Source: Hofstenia miamia
Taxonomy: Eukaryota > Xenacoelomorpha > Acoela
Direction: 5' to 3'
DNA length: 64,000 bases
Assembly (NCBI GenBank): GCA_004352715.1
Contig: SCFE01000116.1
Span: 454,111-518,110, forward strand
Shown: piece by piece, positions 11,430 through 23,201 of the stretch
How the letters are laid out: every line of letters begins with the position of its first letter
How positions within the stretch are numbered: position 1 is the first letter of the stretch
Notes under the pieces: generated by a model
The model's input: only the letters and a program-made list of their open reading frames with translations
Databases searched by the model: none
What the model was told of the DNA's origin: nothing
Program-made: the position numbers and the translations under genes

Positions 11430-12429
11430 NNNNNNNNNNNNNNNNNNNNNNNNNNNNNNNNNNNNNNNNNNNNNNNNNNNNNNNNNNNNNNNNNNNNNNN
11501 NNNNNNNNNNNNNNNNNNNNNNNNNNNNNNNNNNNNNNNNNNNNNNNNNNNNNNNNNNNNNNNNNNNNNNNNNNNNNNNNNNNNNNNNNNNNNNNNNNNN
11601 NNNNNNNNNNNNNNNNNNNNNNNNNNNNNNNNNNNNNNNNNNNNNNNNNNNNNNNNNNNNNNNNNNNNNNNNNNNNNNNNNNNNNNNNNNNNNNNNNNNN
11701 NNNNNNNNNNNNNNNNNNNNNNNNNNNNNNNNNNNNNNNNNNNNNNNNNNNNNNNNNNNNNNNNNNNNNNNNNNNNNNNNNNNNNNNNNNNNNNNNNNNN
11801 NNNNNNNNNNNNNNNNNNNNNNNNNNNNNNNNNNNNNNNNNNNNNNNNNNNNNNNNNNNNNNNNNNNNNNNNNNNNNNNNNNNNNNNNNNNNNNNNNNNN
11901 NNNNNNNNNNNNNNNNNNNNNNNNNNNNNNNNNNNNNNNNNNNNNNNNNNNNNNNNNNNNNNNNNNNNNNNNNNNNNNNNNNNNNNNNNNNNNNNNNNNN
12001 NNNNNNNNNNNNNNNNNNNNNNNNNNNNNNNNNNNNNNNNNNNNNNNNNNNNNNNNNNNNNNNNNNNNNNNNNNNNNNNNNNNNNNNNNNNNNNNNNNNN
12101 NNNNNNNNNNNNNNNNNNNNNNNNNNNNNNNNNNNNNNNNNNNNNNNNNNNNNNNNNNNNNNNNNNNNNNNNNNNNNNNNNNNNNNNNNNNNNNNNNNNN
12201 NNNNNNNNNNNNNNNNNNNNNNNNNNNNNNNNNNNNNNNNNNNNNNNNNNNNNNNNNNNNNNNNNNNNNNNNNNNNNNNNNNNNNNNNNNNNNNNNNNNN
12301 NNNNNNNNNNNNNNNNNNNNNNNNNNNNNNNNNNNNNNNNNNNNNNNNNNNNNNNNNNNNNNNNNNNNNNNNNNNNNNNNNNNNNNNNNNNNNNNNNNNN
12401 NNNNNNNNNNNNNNNNNNNNNNNNNNNNN
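11430..12429. other. Assembly gap, exactly 1000 N
   Basis: A run of exactly 1000 N, a conventional unknown-size gap. Any long ORF across it is meaningless. Other gaps are 21262-22084, 35938-36827 and 49864-50031. Confidence 1.
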
Positions 12430-12707
12430 GTCAACCTGGCCCAACCCTCTGTTCGGATAAAATTACATGGGCCGCTTGCCATAAACAACCGTTAGTGGGA
12501 AGAACACTAACAGATTTAAGAAGCAATATAAGAAGTGAAAACATTCTTTTTTTATTTTTATTGATTTGCACTGTGTTTATTGATATTTTTATGTTAAAAC
12601 ATTTGAACTTATTACAATAAGAATCCTTCTGTGGTCGTGTAAGGACGTTGGTCAGTGTTAGATATTCAAGAATGGAGAACAAAAATGATGCTTTCCCCAC
12701 CATGTTT

Positions 12708-12710
<3 letters not shown>

Positions 12711-12778
<68 letters not shown>

Positions 12779-12814
12779 TATATACATGTCTATATATTTA
12801 CATGTATATATATA

Positions 12815-12852
<38 letters not shown>
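12711..12852. repeat. (TA)n microsatellite, compound
   Basis: Two TA arrays separated by a short ATACATGTCTATA-type spacer. Confidence 0.9.
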
Positions 12853-14597
12853 GTGTAATAATTACTGTGTTGTAATAGACAAATTTTTCTTCTACTAGAG
12901 TTACTTATATTTTCAGGCCTTAAATTTTGTGAAATATATTTACAATTTGAGATCCATAATATAGAATTTGAATCACATTGCTTTAAATTTCCAAGGGTTT
13001 TTTATAGTTTTCATTATTGTAGTTTCAATGGTTTTTATAATACAAACATACATTTGAACAGCGATCATCATTGTTGCTATTACGTATATTAGTGGAAAAT
13101 CTGTAGAAAAGAAATTGAAAGCTCATATTAAAGAGAGAAAATGCAATACTTACTTCTTGATCCATTTTCAAATCGTTTTCTTTTCTGCAGGTGTTTTATT
13201 TTAAAATACTTAGCAAATCAAATTACAAAAGACGCAAACCAAAATGCAAAATTACCGTTTAGTATAAATCTGCTAAATCTTTTTGTGTAAAATTTTGGTT
13301 AGTTTGCATTGCAAAATATTTTTTAAGAATTTAAATATTTTACTGCTTTTAATCATATAATAATCAAAAAAAGTATAAATGCTTGAGTTTTTTAGAAAAT
13401 ACTCTTTCCACTTGATATTGGGCTACTTCTAGGGCACACAATAGAAATATCTATAACAGATAGAACATAATATACAGATCGCAGCTAAAATGTTCTTATC
13501 TATTAAGTACCAATACTTTTTTGTTGATTGTCGTGGTAAAATATTGTAGTCAGGCAATCATAGTGACTTATATCTTTGAAATTCTACAATAAAATATCAA
13601 ATAAATCTCATACAAAGAAAATGTTTTAATAATTTTTGAATCTGCAATATTTGGGGAAGGGATGGCTTTAATTCGCCACCAATTTCCTAAACCAGTGCTA
13701 TAAATGATATAGTAGAAGAAAAGTATGCCTATAGTAAAACAACATAGGTAAATTGCAAAGTATCATAATTAATACATAAAATTAAGAGATCATCTGAATA
13801 TGTCTCTGCATTTAAATTTAATTTAATGTGATATTTTTAATATATTTTGACATAGCAGAAAAGTTGTAGCATAATCCCACATTCCTAAAATTGAGCCATC
13901 AATCTAATTTTTAGGCATTCAAGAATATCGAAAAATCGGTTTTCTGTTTTTGATGAAGTTGTTAAAGTTCCTTAATAATAATCAAGTTTCACTTGTGGAG
14001 GAAGTTTAAACTTTTAGTAGATGAATCTGCATGAAACACTGTGTGTAGCCCAATTAGGACAATCTAAGAGTCATTGCTATAAATAGAAAATTTATTATCA
14101 TATATTTATAACCCCTTTAAAAATTCTTTGCACTCCCAAATGCATAAATTATCTTGTTAGAGATAACATGGCTTCCATTCCATAAAACCTATTTACATAG
14201 CAAAAGAAAGAAGTGAAAACAGAAATGTTGTTGAAGTCATTTTTGATGTAGCACGGCAAATTGCAAAACAAAATGTCGCTTTTCAGGGGAAGGACGAAAC
14301 TCAAGCCTCATCGAATAAATAGAATGCTAGGTAAAAAATAACAAAGCGTTTAAAGCTTGGTTGGAGAGGCATTAGGGTAATTATTACTTGTGAAATGTGA
14401 GCCAAAGCGAAATTATTGCAAGCTAAATAATTATTTGGAATAATTAATGTTCACAATCTCATTCATAAAATTCTTAAACAGTTGCCATGATTAAAAATAT
14501 TCAAATATGAAAAATGAAAAATTCGTTCTTTCTAAAATATTTTGTTTTTCATAAAGCCCACCTTTTCGGTTTTTCCAATTAAACACTTATCCCCATA
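12853..14597. other. Non-coding AT-rich DNA
   Basis: No ORF, RNA gene or recognisable repeat was supported in this stretch. Confidence 0.4.
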
Positions 14598-14909
14598 TAC
14601 AGTACTGGAAATATGTATTCGACCACCTTGCTATTTTAAATAAATTATGAACATTAATTGGATAAAGTGTATCTAAGATTATAACAGAGTGTTACTTTGA
14701 TCGAGAAAGGAAAATCTGTATGTCTAATACCATAAAATATGTAGAAGAACAATTAGCTATTAATTTTTAATCAAAATTAGAAAAATGGTATTGGAAAAAT
14801 GTATTCGGCCACCTGAAAAAAATTAAGAAATGAACAAATCCGAAAAAAGTAAATGCAAAATAAGATATATAAATTAATAGTTGATGCAATATAATCACTT
14901 AGAAACAAA

Positions 14910-15960
14910 ATTCTCTCTTCTAATATTTTTTTGGGGTGCACCTTTGAGCGAATAATAGCTTCAATGCGATCAGGGATTGAAGCCAAAAGTCGTTCAATAA
15001 AGGTGTTGGGAATTGCTTAAAATTCATTCTTTATTGCACTCCACAGCTCGTATTCAGTGTGAAGAGTATGCTGTCCAATTCGATCCAATTCGACGTCCTT
15101 CTACATTTTTCGGTAATGTTAAGGTCTGGAGATTGGCAAAGCCAGTCAGCAAGGATAACAATCCCATTATTGTGGAAGAAGTATTTCATTTCTTTTGAGG
15201 TATGACATGGTGCACCATCCTGCTGATATATTGAATCACTTGGCAAGAGTTCCTTTTCGAAAATCCGAGCATATTGAGAGCTTTGGAATGTCCCAGTGAT
15301 GTGAACAATCTTGCCAAGTCCACGCTTCCATATTCCATCCCATACCATTACAGACTTCCCACAATAATTCATGGTGCCCGGGTAAATTGAGGCAATAATC
15401 TGAACTTTTGCTCAGTTGGTCTATCAACATTCTTTTTAATGAGTATAGCTCAAATCTTGACTCATCTGAAAATATAACATTAGAACAATTTTCAGATGAA
15501 TTGTCTCTCATCAACTTGGCCGACCTTAGCCGGCGTAATCTTTCCTTAGAAGGTTAAGTATTGCGTTCTGAGTGAGTACCACGAAAGTCACAATTGAGCA
15601 TTTCTTCAGGAAGTTTTGCACAGTTCTTGCAGTCACGATGTGACCATCAGCCCATTCCTTGCGAAGTTCCTCTGAAGTCTTCCTGGGATTACGATTGAAA
15701 GGCACAAAAGAGCTGATTGGGAGGTTTTTGAGGCATTCTTAGGTCTTCCAGACTTGCCTTGGGGGCAATAATGCTTTCAGAAGTTAAACGTCTGATGATA
15801 TCCCCGACAGTACTTCGAGGTCGCTCTACAAGTCGGGCTATATTACGTTGACTCATCCCTTCCAACTGTTTGGAGATAATGGGCTTTGTCCCGAATCAAA
15901 TGAAGTATGTTAAGTGCTCTTTGGCATGCCACACGATAAACTCACATGCTCCGAGAGTAA
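14910..15960 (-). pseudogene. Tc1-like transposase, frameshifted
   Basis: The reading is recoverable in pieces. The first is a helix-turn-helix near 15860 (MSQRNIARLVERPRSTVGDI). Next come VIFSDESRFELY near 15480 with the first DDE aspartate, SVMVWDGIWKRGLGKI near 15350, and YQQDGAPCHTSKE near 15220 with the second aspartate. Then follow WLCQSPDLNITE near 15130 and LLASIPDRIEAIIRSK near 14970. In SPDLNITE the E of the triad's third position survives nominally. Several frameshifts and stops mean it cannot make transposase. It occupies the expected place between the two IR/DR ends. Confidence 0.85.
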
Positions 15961-16029
15961 TTATCTTGCAATTATCTAGGGCGGGAACAGATGCTACACG
16001 GAGTGGATTTAACTTAGTGCAAAAGCCCA

Positions 16030-16132
16030 TCGTGCGGCACCCCCTTTAGATATTTTCAACATAAATAGACTGAAAAATGCTCAACCAATGAAATTATTTA
16101 CAAATTCTCTAAAGGGGGTGCTACACTGACGA
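16030..16132. repeat. Small inverted repeat nested in Tc1 element
   Basis: TCGTGCGGCACCCCCTTTAGA (first 20 bases at 16030) and its inverse TCTAAAGGGGGTGCTACAC..GA at 16108-16132 pair over about 20 bp around a ~57-bp loop. It could be a very small MITE or a structural part of the element's right side. No clear target duplication is seen. Confidence 0.6.
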
Positions 16133-16369
16133 TTTTTGGTCTGAAGTAGGTGAATATATTTTTCTAAGAAACAATTAGCTAACTACAAGCATTGTCGCAT
16201 TTCTCCTGAACATTTAAAGTAAACAGTGATAAATATGTCTCAACATTGATGAATTCCTCTTTCTGTAACATCAAAATTAATTTGAAAATACCAATGACAC
16301 TCTTGGCGCCATTTTTAGAAATATTTATGAGAAATCATGCGTGGCCGAATTTTTTTTTCCAGCACTGTA

Positions 16370-18600
16370 TATAGGAACTCTTTTATAATCAATTGTAATT
16401 CACCTTCACAAAACATTAAAAACTATATAACATTTGCTTGCAGTTATAATGACGAAAGTCTTGTTTTTTGCAAAATTTATATTATTTGACAGTTACAATC
16501 TACTAAAAAATTTTCAACGTATATTTTCCTAGTCTCCTTTGCTAGAAATAGCTGAAAATATCAGTTTGCAGCCAATCATAAAAGGGATAACTAAAGCATG
16601 CCTATCTAAACTGTTATAGTGACTTATTGTTGTGAAATCATGCTTGTGAATTATTAACATGATAATCTTGAAATATTATTAAAAAAAGTATAGTAATTAT
16701 AATAATAATTGTGTAATAATGTTCTAAAATGTACTATAAACGACAAAACTAAAAAGCAGATAAAGGCTCAAAGACTTCACAAGAAGAAATTTCTTTTTTC
16801 AAAAAACAGGGGGGGGGTTTATTCCCCTAGTCAACAGGCTTGACACCACTGCTCACAAGGCCCTAAGCTATGCCTTAAGTGACTTAGCAATCCCGGTCCT
16901 GTAGGCTACTTAATCAGAATTTAATTATTTCAAATGTTAATTTTTTCACCTATTTTTTTAGTCACAGAACTCATATACATTTTTCTGGCATTTCAAAGAA
17001 TATATCTGCATTGAATCCACAGCACTGGTCTTCCAATGAATACCAATTTTCCAAAATGAAATAGTTGGCATGCAAGTTCCGTTTTTCTTTTCAATCAAGT
17101 GATATTGCACGACAATATAGGTAATTCGAAATGACATCAGATTTTCAGAATTGAAAAAGAATTAAAAGGAAGCAGTTATGCAAAATAAATGACTCAAATG
17201 CTTGCCAACGTTATTGAAATTTTTTGGAAGTGAATAATACTACAACCTTTATAGTAATTTATATGAACTAATAAAAATATGAATAATTTCAAGCTTGCTG
17301 GTTATTGCACAAAATTATCATTTTGAATAATTGCATGACAGCAAGTGTGCATAGCAAAATACTGTAGAAAGTATTAACATAATAGTATTGTGCATTGCTT
17401 ATGATATTTTTAAAGTGGCGAGACCACGGAAGCTATTGCTGTAAAGGACGTGATTTTATGTACTCAGGTTAGACTTCGGCAAAAGGCTGTCGGGATCCAT
17501 TCCCACTGGTTTTGAGCTATGTGAAGGACTTCAAAAATCGCCACTGAGCATATTGAAGACTACTTTTGTTGACAGTATCAAAATTTATAGTAATTGTGTG
17601 TACCCGCCCCCTTAGATCAGCGCCTAAGCTCCTGAATCGAGTCGTATCAAAATTTTGACAACAACCTGATATGAAATGAAGCACACTGTCAAAGCCGACC
17701 TGGAAAGGCGACGTCATACCTAACTAGTTTCCTAAAGAATATTGTCTGCATGTCATAGCTTAAAGTTTGGCAGAAACATCTAGTTATGTAAGATTCGTGA
17801 TCGGGTACAAAGATTTAGTTGAACTGGGACCACGACCAATGCTTTTCCATTAATGTTTCTCAATATTTTAAGCCTTTTGAAATAATTGGACAGCTTAGCT
17901 GTTAATGAGTGTAAATTTTAGTGAAATGATATGCACTTTTGTGGATAATAATTATTACGTTTTGTTACTATGGAACGAGATTTACTTAATTATAACGGGT
18001 TTACAAATGGAACTAGATCATATATCTGTTGGCAAAATTCTACTAGTTGGGAAATATTAATCCATATTATATATTAATCCACTATATACTTCACAAATTT
18101 GTTAATAGAGGACATTATTCTGAGTTTTGAGTAAAAGTAGTTTCATATTTGTTAAATCTTAAGCAATTTGGACAATTTCATTAGAAACCACAGTTACATA
18201 TTTAAAACTACTTCTACTGGATTTTATGAAAACTTCCGACCTATTTTATGTAGATCATGATCTTCAATATACTATCAACAGGAAATCATCATTTCTTAAC
18301 AACAGCATTTTAAATTTCCGATATCCCTTTCTGTGGTTATACTATTTTGTTAACCAACTCATCACGGCATTGAAAAGTACATCGAATGAAATTTGTCGAC
18401 GATGCTGGAAGAAATTTTAACTTCTGGTGTTCAGGCTCAGAAATTATATTTGTAATAAAAACCGACTAAGTTGATATGTTGATGTCAGTTGTAGCAAAAA
18501 TGTTTTTACAAAAGTAAAGTTGTCTATCTGCCTCTTTTGGAAGCCAAATCTGAGTAACCCTATTAGTTCTTGCATTGATAAGCAATATACGCAAACACAT
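16370..18600. other. Non-coding; one GC-richer patch at 17.4-17.85 kb
   Basis: Mostly AT-rich. The patch 17400-17850 is less AT-rich, and its minus strand has a 66-codon ORF ending near 17517 with no recognisable motif. It could be an old repeat. Nothing else is supported. Confidence 0.35.
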
Positions 18601-18649
18601 TTAACAGCTTTGGCACAGGATTTGTACTACTAGGTCGTTATGTATTACA

Positions 18650-19423
18650 ATGCTATTTACAAGCAAATCGTTTGAACTGTTGAATAATGCGTCTCAGCAA
18701 TTTCATTACCATGTCATCACTAAATACCAATCAAATGCTGAAAGACATCTCAAGCCACAGGGAAATATCATGCGGTTTGTTTGGAAACAAAAGTTTCCAC
18801 CACTAAGCATTCAATACGCTCTCTGGGATGTTAAGCATTCTTCGAAAAATTTGCGTGAATATTTTAATGTAAGCGACATTACCAAGTGCGTATTTATTTT
18901 ACAAGAGGACACAAGTCTAACTGAAGATGAGCACCGCTGTTTGCAGAAGAACTCTTTCAGAATTATTCCAGAATCTGTACTTTTTAAATATTTACTTAAA
19001 GAGTATTTGAAAATGACAAATCCAATTAAAAACGAAGATCTCGAAAATGAAAGCGATTTCAGCAAACTTTCCAGTGAAATTAGTCAAGAGCTGTCCGATG
19101 TGTATGAAAACGATATGCATTCGAGGCAAATTCAAAGAATTAATCAACAAAGCAGTGAAAGTAATGGATTCTCGCGATCAAAATATATTACATCTACACC
19201 AGCTGTGAAACATTCATTGATTCAACGTCTCCGCAATAAGTCTCGTGATAAATCCGCAGGGAAATCTTCAATTTATGACGACGATTATATTAATGCCACC
19301 CAAGCTAGAACAACTAGTGGAGGGGAAGAGAACGCTACACCAGATGACGTTAATAAAACTGCTTCCAGCAAAAAGAAGAATCGCTTAGCACAATATGCAC
19401 TTATGCCGGCTATACAAGAGTAA
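18650..19423 (+). CDS. Uncharacterised 257-residue protein
   Basis: One uninterrupted ORF in a region where chance ORFs rarely exceed 70 codons. The frame is open from about 18609, so the true start could be an upstream exon. I do not recognise the family. The N-terminal ~115 residues look globular (FVWKQKFPPLSIQYALWDVK, TKCVFILQEDTSLTEDEH). The rest is polar and probably disordered, with acidic segments, a basic RLRNKSRDKSAGKSS stretch and a terminal SSKKKNRLAQ that could be a nuclear localisation signal. No signal peptide or membrane segment is seen. AATAAA follows 57 nt after the stop. It may be a single-exon gene, the last exon of a longer one, or an intact mobile-element ORF. Confidence 0.55.
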   Translation: MLFTSKSFELLNNASQQFHYHVITKYQSNAERHLKPQGNIMRFVWKQKFPPLSIQYALWDVKHSSKNLREYFNVSDITKCVFILQEDTSLTEDEHRCLQKNSFRIIPESVLFKYLLKEYLKMTNPIKNEDLENESDFSKLSSEISQELSDVYENDMHSRQIQRINQQSSESNGFSRSKYITSTPAVKHSLIQRLRNKSRDKSAGKSSIYDDDYINATQARTTSGGEENATPDDVNKTASSKKKNRLAQYALMPAIQE

Positions 19424-19479
19424 TATTGAATTTAACAATTTAATTTAATTGCAATCTGTCACTTAAAATTTACACTAAG

Positions 19480-19485
19480 AATAAA
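19480..19485 (+). promoter_or_regulatory. Candidate polyadenylation signal
   Basis: AATAAA 57 nt downstream of the stop of the 257-codon ORF. The motif is common by chance in such AT-rich DNA, so it is only mild support. Confidence 0.4.
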
Positions 19486-20429
19486 AAATCGAATACTCCG
19501 AAATAACTCACAAGTCTTTTCAATTGGAATAATGAAAACAACGGTTTAGTTAATCGGAGCCTTGTTTGTATGTTAATTTCAACAAGAATATTTTCAGTGA
19601 GCAAACATAGATTCATTTTAATAATGCCTTTGTACAATGTGTAACACATTCTAAATCAGAATTCGCCTTAGCCAGTGCGGGGCCCGCTGCAAATTATGCA
19701 AGTAAAATGTTAAAGTCACGATAGCAACGCCATGTTATTATAATGTGGTTTTCGCTCCCTTATTTAGTTGTTGTTGTAAAAGTATATCGCTTGCAAAATA
19801 TATACTATAATTATATAATTTTTGCTCGATAATATTATTATAGGTCATAGTATATAATTGCATCCCAACAGTTTAAGCAATTGGTGTTAAATCAAAAAAT
19901 CAATTTCAGCAAGTGTATAGACATTGCAAATTAAGGATATTGCAGAAATATTATGCAATTATACATTGTTAGAAATCATTTAGTATTCTAAAGTATCCTC
20001 AATCCACATTCACGCGAAAAGAGCCTAAATCATAGTGTACATCACGGCTTACTAAATTTTAGTAGGCCCTGTGTACACATTAAAGTATAATCCTAATGTG
20101 CAAATATAATGCAACTAGCAATATAATTGCTGAATTTATATTGTGAAAGATTTAATATTAATTTTTTTTAAATTTACTAATAAGTTTTCTGTAATAATTG
20201 CCCATGGCATTCGACCCCCCTCCCCTCACCCTCTCCCACCTATAAGGCCGGCAATATTCTAAATGTATTATTGAAATAAAGGAGTGTATAACGAATTTTA
20301 GCACATGTTGATAATAATAAATAATGAGGTTCATAAGCATTTATTATAGGAACTATAATAGCTGCCTAACAATTATAAATATAAACATATTTACAAACAC
20401 TGTTACAAATCTATACATGTAATCCTACT
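19486..20429. other. Non-coding spacer
   Basis: No gene is seen. Short GC-rich islets at 19675-19695 and 20205-20255 stand out against AT-rich DNA and might be ends of an unclassified element. Confidence 0.35.
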
Positions 20430-21223
20430 TTGCCATGTGTTCAATTGTTGATGCTCCTAAAACATACTGATAGGCAAGCAGATTTTCTTTTAGCCGTTTT
20501 TTTAATTCCCTTACATTTGATGCACTTTTTATATTTTGCCTAGTTTATTCTATAAACTGACAGCTTTCACAAGTACGAGGTTCCAAATTAATTGCATTTA
20601 ACAATTTCACTTAGAATACAGCAGTCTACTAAAGGGATGGCCAATGCAAATGGGCCTATAATTTTGTGCATTTAGAGTTTCGCCTTTTTTATATATAGGG
20701 CTTATGTCTGATTTCTTAAATATATCAGGGAATTCATTATCAATAATACTTTGGTAAATGCGAATAGAAGATGTTCACTAAAGATATGAAAATGACGTTT
20801 AATAATAAAGATTGGAAGACTATAGGATGCAGTTGATTTATTTATGGTTTCTAGTTCATTGGCATTTATGAGTTTAAAAGAAAAGTATGTTTTTCCTGGG
20901 AATTTATTAATATTTGTCTTTCTCTTATATTGGGGAAAATTGAAATTGCCAAGTTCCTTAAATGTTGTATTTAGGTGGTCTATTATTCTTGTTTTTTCTG
21001 TTGAAGTTTGGTTATCAATACTTAATTCATTAATATCATTTGAAATTCCTTTACTTTTTCCCAAAATTTTATGAATATATCGACATTTTTCATTTGTATT
21101 ATTTAGTTTATTGAAGAAACTTTTTTGTTTTAAGGCAGATTTTTTATTTCTTAATTGCTTAATAGTTCTCTTTGATTTTTCGTAATTAGTCCAATTAGTT
21201 TTTGTCGGTTCTGTTTGAGCGAG

Positions 21224-21230
<7 letters not shown>
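20430..21230 (-). pseudogene. LINE (CR1/Jockey-like) ORF2, internally deleted
   Basis: From 21230 leftwards the minus strand encodes the linker before the reverse transcriptase (RTIKQLRNKKSALKQKSFFN, then FPGKTYFSFKLINANELE). A frameshift leads to FPDIFKKSDISPIYKKGE..NYRPI (20770-20650), the first RT block. The palm, with its catalytic aspartates, is missing. The sequence jumps to a C-terminal tail (SASNVRELKKRLKENLLAYQ near 20520). The copy is dead. A sister fragment, on the same strand, is at 22880-23110. Confidence 0.7.
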
Positions 21231-21256
<26 letters not shown>

Positions 21257-21261
21257 GTGGC

Positions 21262-22084
21262 NNNNNNNNNNNNNNNNNNNNNNNNNNNNNNNNNNNNNNN
21301 NNNNNNNNNNNNNNNNNNNNNNNNNNNNNNNNNNNNNNNNNNNNNNNNNNNNNNNNNNNNNNNNNNNNNNNNNNNNNNNNNNNNNNNNNNNNNNNNNNNN
21401 NNNNNNNNNNNNNNNNNNNNNNNNNNNNNNNNNNNNNNNNNNNNNNNNNNNNNNNNNNNNNNNNNNNNNNNNNNNNNNNNNNNNNNNNNNNNNNNNNNNN
21501 NNNNNNNNNNNNNNNNNNNNNNNNNNNNNNNNNNNNNNNNNNNNNNNNNNNNNNNNNNNNNNNNNNNNNNNNNNNNNNNNNNNNNNNNNNNNNNNNNNNN
21601 NNNNNNNNNNNNNNNNNNNNNNNNNNNNNNNNNNNNNNNNNNNNNNNNNNNNNNNNNNNNNNNNNNNNNNNNNNNNNNNNNNNNNNNNNNNNNNNNNNNN
21701 NNNNNNNNNNNNNNNNNNNNNNNNNNNNNNNNNNNNNNNNNNNNNNNNNNNNNNNNNNNNNNNNNNNNNNNNNNNNNNNNNNNNNNNNNNNNNNNNNNNN
21801 NNNNNNNNNNNNNNNNNNNNNNNNNNNNNNNNNNNNNNNNNNNNNNNNNNNNNNNNNNNNNNNNNNNNNNNNNNNNNNNNNNNNNNNNNNNNNNNNNNNN
21901 NNNNNNNNNNNNNNNNNNNNNNNNNNNNNNNNNNNNNNNNNNNNNNNNNNNNNNNNNNNNNNNNNNNNNNNNNNNNNNNNNNNNNNNNNNNNNNNNNNNN
22001 NNNNNNNNNNNNNNNNNNNNNNNNNNNNNNNNNNNNNNNNNNNNNNNNNNNNNNNNNNNNNNNNNNNNNNNNNNNNNNNNNNNN
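21262..22084. other. Assembly gap (823 N) beside (AAT)n
   Basis: N run directly after an AAT microsatellite (21228-21256). Everything translated across it is artefact. Confidence 1.
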
Positions 22085-22089
22085 GGACA

Positions 22090-22870
22090 TGAAGAAGAAA
22101 AGACAATAAGAAGATAAGGGAGATAGGAAGCCAGCATGGGAGAGAAGAATTGAGAATAAAGTGGCAAAGATTAGGCAGCAATTAGGGAAGATCAAGACAA
22201 GTAAGGCGATACAGGACAGAGGCAGGGTAGTTAAGGGGAAGACTATAGAAACTGCAAAAGAAGAGCTTAAGCAGAGATTAGTTGCAGAAGCTGAGAAACT
22301 GAGAAAATATAGGGCAAGGGCAAAGCAGGCAAGAGACAATATGAAGTTTGAGACACAAGAATGAGAAAAGGCTAAAGCAGACGAGGACGCAGTAAGGTTC
22401 TGGGAGAATATAGGAGGAAGTGCGGGACCAGAGATAGAGAGTGTGCAGATGCAGAAGGAATTCAGGCAAAAAGTAGAAGTAATCACAACTGCAAAGCTGA
22501 AGGAGGCTCTAAAGAAGATGAAGAACTGGAAGGCGCCAGGCAGAGATGAGGTACATGGGTATTGGCTGAAGAAGTTCACAAATGTTCATGAGAGACTATC
22601 AGTAGCATTGGAGGAGTGTGTGGTGAGTGGGTGCCCAGAGTGGATGGTAGTGGGAAGGACATTTCTGATACACAAGGACCCAAAGAAAGGTAGCGAGGCA
22701 AGCAACTTCATGCCAATAACATGTCTGCCAACAACTTGGAAATTACTACATTCTGTGATTTCAAGTAGACTGGCATGGTATTTAGAACAGAACAGGTTGA
22801 TACCAGAGGAGCAGAAGGGATGTAGGACAAAGACGAGAGGTTGCAAACATCAGTTGTTGATTGTTTGATA
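22090..22870 (+). pseudogene. Retroelement reverse transcriptase, 5' RT domain
   Basis: Plus-strand frames give a basic coiled linker (AEKLRKYRARAKQARDN), one in-frame stop near 22362, then a clear RT N-terminal domain: MKNWKAPGRDEVHGYWLKK, PEWMVVGRTFLIHKDPKKGS, ITCLPTTWKLL and EEQKGCRTKTRGCKHQLLI. This is a well-conserved retroelement RT family in invertebrates. The palm with its YxDD is lost after 22868, where unrelated minus-strand LINE sequence begins. A more decayed copy of the middle part is at 33830-34050. Confidence 0.8.
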
Positions 22871-22879
22871 AAGTTTGAT

Positions 22880-23110
22880 TGTCATTAGTAAATCTTGTAC
22901 ATGTGTGCTGCTAATATTTTAAATATTTTTAAGAAAGGCTGTGTTATGCCAATTGGTCGATAGTTCATGGGACTTATCAGGTTTTCTTTTTTAAATAACG
23001 ATGAAATATCAGATTGTTTTAAAAGAATAGGAAAGTAATTATTTATTATATTTTGGCTAAATGCTATACGCAGGTATTCACCAAAAATTTAAAAATATTT
23101 TTTATTTTTG
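22880..23110 (-). pseudogene. LINE RT fragment (CR1/Jockey-like)
   Basis: The minus strand is open from about 23060 to 22905 and encodes FPILLKQSDISSLFKKENL followed by MNYRPIGITQPFLKIFK, the first RT block. It is the same block as in 20640-20770, so these are two copies of one family. It is truncated on both sides. Confidence 0.7.
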
Positions 23111-23201
23111 CATTACAATAGTAAATTAAATCCAAATGTTTTATTAAAAGTTATTATACGTCAGAGATTTTTAACCTCATAATAAGAAATTTAGTTATAA
23201 T

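Larger units (their letters stand above)
14600..16367 (-). mobile_element. Tc1-family transposon with IR/DR termini
   Basis: Inverted ends CAGTACTGGAAATATGTATTCG (left, first 19 bases) and its counterpart CAGTGCTGGAAA..ATTCGGCCACG (right, read inwards) abut TA at 14598-14599 and 16368-16369, the usual target of Tc1/mariner elements. A second copy of the end motif lies inside each terminus, at 14787-14815 (GGAAAAATGTATTCGGCCAC) and at 16141-16166 in inverse. This makes a double-repeat IR/DR layout like that of long-TIR Tc1 elements, where the transposase binds both repeats. The element is 1,768 bp, normal for the family, and contains a broken minus-strand transposase. Confidence 0.85.

Noticed and set aside
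11314-12620. Long ORFs of 360-400 codons on both strands
   Set aside because: They are almost entirely runs of N; only a few real codons at each end. The same applies to the ORFs across 21262-22084, 35938-36827 and 49864-50031.
16800-16910. G-run and TCAACAGGCTTGACACCACT region as a possible structured RNA
   Set aside because: No pairing pattern or known RNA signature could be made out.
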